DNA of 64,000 bases from Hazenella coriacea (lineage in GTDB: Bacteria; Bacillota; Bacilli; Thermoactinomycetales; Thermoactinomycetaceae): NCBI RefSeq assembly GCF_004341825.1, contig NZ_SMAG01000010.1:1-64000 (forward strand), written 5' to 3'. Below are positions 62,938 to 64,000 of the stretch, one piece after another (position 1 is the first letter of the stretch; each line of letters begins with the position of its first letter). The notes beneath the pieces are model-generated. The model had not been told where the DNA came from, did no database searches, and worked only from the letters and a program-made list of their open reading frames with translations. Both the position numbers and the translations under genes were made by a program.

Positions 62938-63699
62938 ATGGTGTTTAGCAAGGCGCTAGCCAGCTTAGGTGTTGGAGCAGCAAAGGTAGATACGCGTCTG
63001 GAAAAAGCTAAGTTTAGGCAAGGAGAAATGATTCAAGGTAAAATTTTTATTCAAGGTGGACAAGCGGAGCAACAAATAGATGAGATTTACCTCTACTTAA
63101 TTGTTCAATACTATCATGAAGGTTCTCAAAGTGAATATGTGATTGAAGAGAAGCGATTAACTGACCTCATCCTCATTGCTCCACGCGAGATCAAAGAGAT
63201 TCCATTTGAATTTCAGCTGCCTTATGATTCCCCAATCTCAAGTTACGGATCCACTCTCTATTTAAAAACGGGTTTGGATATCAAAATGGCAATCGACCCT
63301 GGTGATATGGACGGGATTGATGTGGAACCGCATTCAATTGTTGATTCTGTTTTAATTGCAGCTGAACGTGTAGGTTTTCAATTATATAGTGTTGAGTATG
63401 ATTTTGAACATTACTTTTCCCGTCATCCGTTTGTTCAGGTATACAAATTAAAGCCATCAGGTCGCTATAATCAAGTTCTTGACGGCTTAGAGTTTGTGTT
63501 TACAGCACAAGAAGATAGCGTTGATGTAATCATGAATGTAGACCGAAAAGCCGTTTGCTTTATGAGCTCCATGGAGGAAGCATTAGATTTAGATCGACGC
63601 TTAGTTCCTTTTACCGTTAAACAAGCAGATGTAGATGCTGGTGGGTTAGTAGAATTGCAAAATCGCTTAGAAGAATTAATTACGCCTCATTTGGAGTAA
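62938..63699 (+). CDS. spo0M: Spo0M family sporulation-control protein, copy 2
   Basis: A 253-residue paralogue of the preceding gene. The N-terminal VFSKALASLGVGAAKVDTRLE, QGKIFIQGGQAEQQIDEIYLYL and LYLKTGLDIKMAIDPGD are nearly the same as in copy 1, while the C-terminal third differs strongly. The start is ATG 62938 (GTG 62941 possible) after AGGGAGAG. Two adjacent copies point to a tandem duplication and division of roles, or to a heterodimer. Confidence 0.94.
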   Translation: MVFSKALASLGVGAAKVDTRLEKAKFRQGEMIQGKIFIQGGQAEQQIDEIYLYLIVQYYHEGSQSEYVIEEKRLTDLILIAPREIKEIPFEFQLPYDSPISSYGSTLYLKTGLDIKMAIDPGDMDGIDVEPHSIVDSVLIAAERVGFQLYSVEYDFEHYFSRHPFVQVYKLKPSGRYNQVLDGLEFVFTAQEDSVDVIMNVDRKAVCFMSSMEEALDLDRRLVPFTVKQADVDAGGLVELQNRLEELITPHLE

Positions 63700-63759
63700 C
63701 AGAGATAAAAATTGAATGCATAGAAGAGTGTCCAACTCATAATATGTAAAATGATAAAG

Positions 63760-63875
63760 CTACACCTATTTACAAAAAAAGCGTTATCATGGAACAAGAA
63801 CACGCTTGGGGGCGGTTCGATCTAAAGTCCACAGGCGTTTTCTCCATGAGATCTCAAGGGTGTTTGCTTCTATAG
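63760..63875 (+). other. Possible structured leader upstream of an ABC transporter gene
   Basis: This GC-richer stretch (for example CGCTTGGGGGCGGTTCGATC) lies between spo0M copy 2 and a terminator hairpin ahead of an ABC gene. It stands out from the surrounding AT-rich DNA and has no open frame. The layout recalls a regulatory leader, but it fits no riboswitch class I know. Confidence 0.3.
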
Positions 63876-63905
63876 GGTATTCCCACAAATGGAATACCTT
63901 TTTTC
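63875..63905 (+). terminator. Terminator hairpin before the ABC gene
   Basis: GGTATTCC pairs with GGAATACC around a short loop, followed by six or more T residues. It ends the spo0M unit or acts as an attenuator for the ABC gene 40 bases downstream. Confidence 0.85.
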
Positions 63906-63944
63906 TTTGAAAGGTACAATGAAGTTTCGTAGGGGGATGAGCTT

Positions 63945-64000
63945 GTGAAAGCAGTCCATGCACAGCATTTAACTAAAGAGTTTAAAGTTTATCAAAGCCG
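63945..64000 (+). CDS. ABC transporter ATP-binding protein, 5' end only (partial)
   Basis: The frame opens at GTG 63945, after AGGGGGATGA, and reads MKAVHAQHLTKEFKVYQS to the window edge. This is a typical N-terminus of an ABC ATPase (A-loop region before Walker A), often of the ABC-2 exporter type. No more can be said from 18 codons. Confidence 0.65.
   Translation, partial: MKAVHAQHLTKEFKVYQS

Noticed and set aside
63780-63860. A tRNA-like stretch with GGTTCGATC
   Set aside because: The motif recalls a T-arm, but no acceptor stem or anticodon arm could be formed around it.
1-64000. CRISPR arrays, insertion sequences, prophage or integrase genes
   Set aside because: No regularly spaced repeats, transposase, integrase or phage structural genes were seen. 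The only tandem repeats are the coding repeats at 28576-28809 and 61231-61605.

Overview
The window is about 64 kb of low-GC (roughly 40%) DNA from a Gram-positive, endospore-forming member of the Bacillales. The basis is strong gene-by-gene similarity, from memory, to Bacillus subtilis families (PurEKBCSQLFMNHD then YerA, YfhP next to MutY, CodY, YgaC/YgaD/GsaB, CtaBCDEF, Spo0M), AGGAGG-type ribosome binding sites, frequent TTG and GTG starts, a T-box and a purine riboswitch. The mixed gene order suggests a relative of Bacillus such as Thermoactinomycetaceae, but that family placement is inference.

Layout. 1-262: 3' end of a 23S rRNA, a 5S rRNA and its terminator. 932-2176: a sodium/dicarboxylate or amino-acid symporter. 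2690-16320: the complete de novo IMP pathway, purEKBCSQLFMNH plus purD, preceded by inverted PurR boxes and a purine riboswitch with a legible terminator/antiterminator pair; a small membrane-protein gene lies between purH and purD. 16510-20028: a small conserved protein, kptA (RNA 2'-phosphotransferase), a DUF2892 protein and the YerA adenine-deaminase-like protein. 20205-31692: an O-antigen-ligase-like protein, a LysM/3D cell-wall protein, a 49-residue membrane protein, an MscS channel, YfhP, a propeller-like anchored protein, mutY, a VanW protein with a long disordered cytoplasmic arm, a 70-residue protein with a sigma-G-like promoter, a six-helix membrane protein and a GNAT acetyltransferase.

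32273-38301: a proline T-box and proC, a DUF402 protein, signal peptidase I, codY, the YgaD ABC exporter and an RsbT-like orphan kinase. 38781-44292: haem O synthase and the caa3 oxidase genes ctaCDEF followed by ctaM. 44463-50800: a membrane protein, a two-gene FtsX-type ABC transporter and an OmpR/EnvZ-type two-component pair. 50927-59883 (all minus strand): an alpha/beta hydrolase whose nucleophile serine is replaced by asparagine, glutamate synthase large subunit gltB, a CPBP membrane protease, a truncated haemoglobin and gsaB. 60172-63699: a pseudokinase-like protein with 25 tandem pentapeptide repeats, followed by two tandem spo0M paralogues. The window ends inside an ABC-transporter ATPase.

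Common themes are nitrogen and nucleotide supply (pur operon, gltB, proC, codY), aerobic respiration and haem (cta genes, gsaB, globin), and envelope or sporulation functions. The least explained and most interesting part is the pseudokinase/pentapeptide/Spo0M cassette at 60172-63699. Start codons were chosen mainly from Shine-Dalgarno spacing; family assignments come from recognised motifs and remembered homologues, not from a database search.
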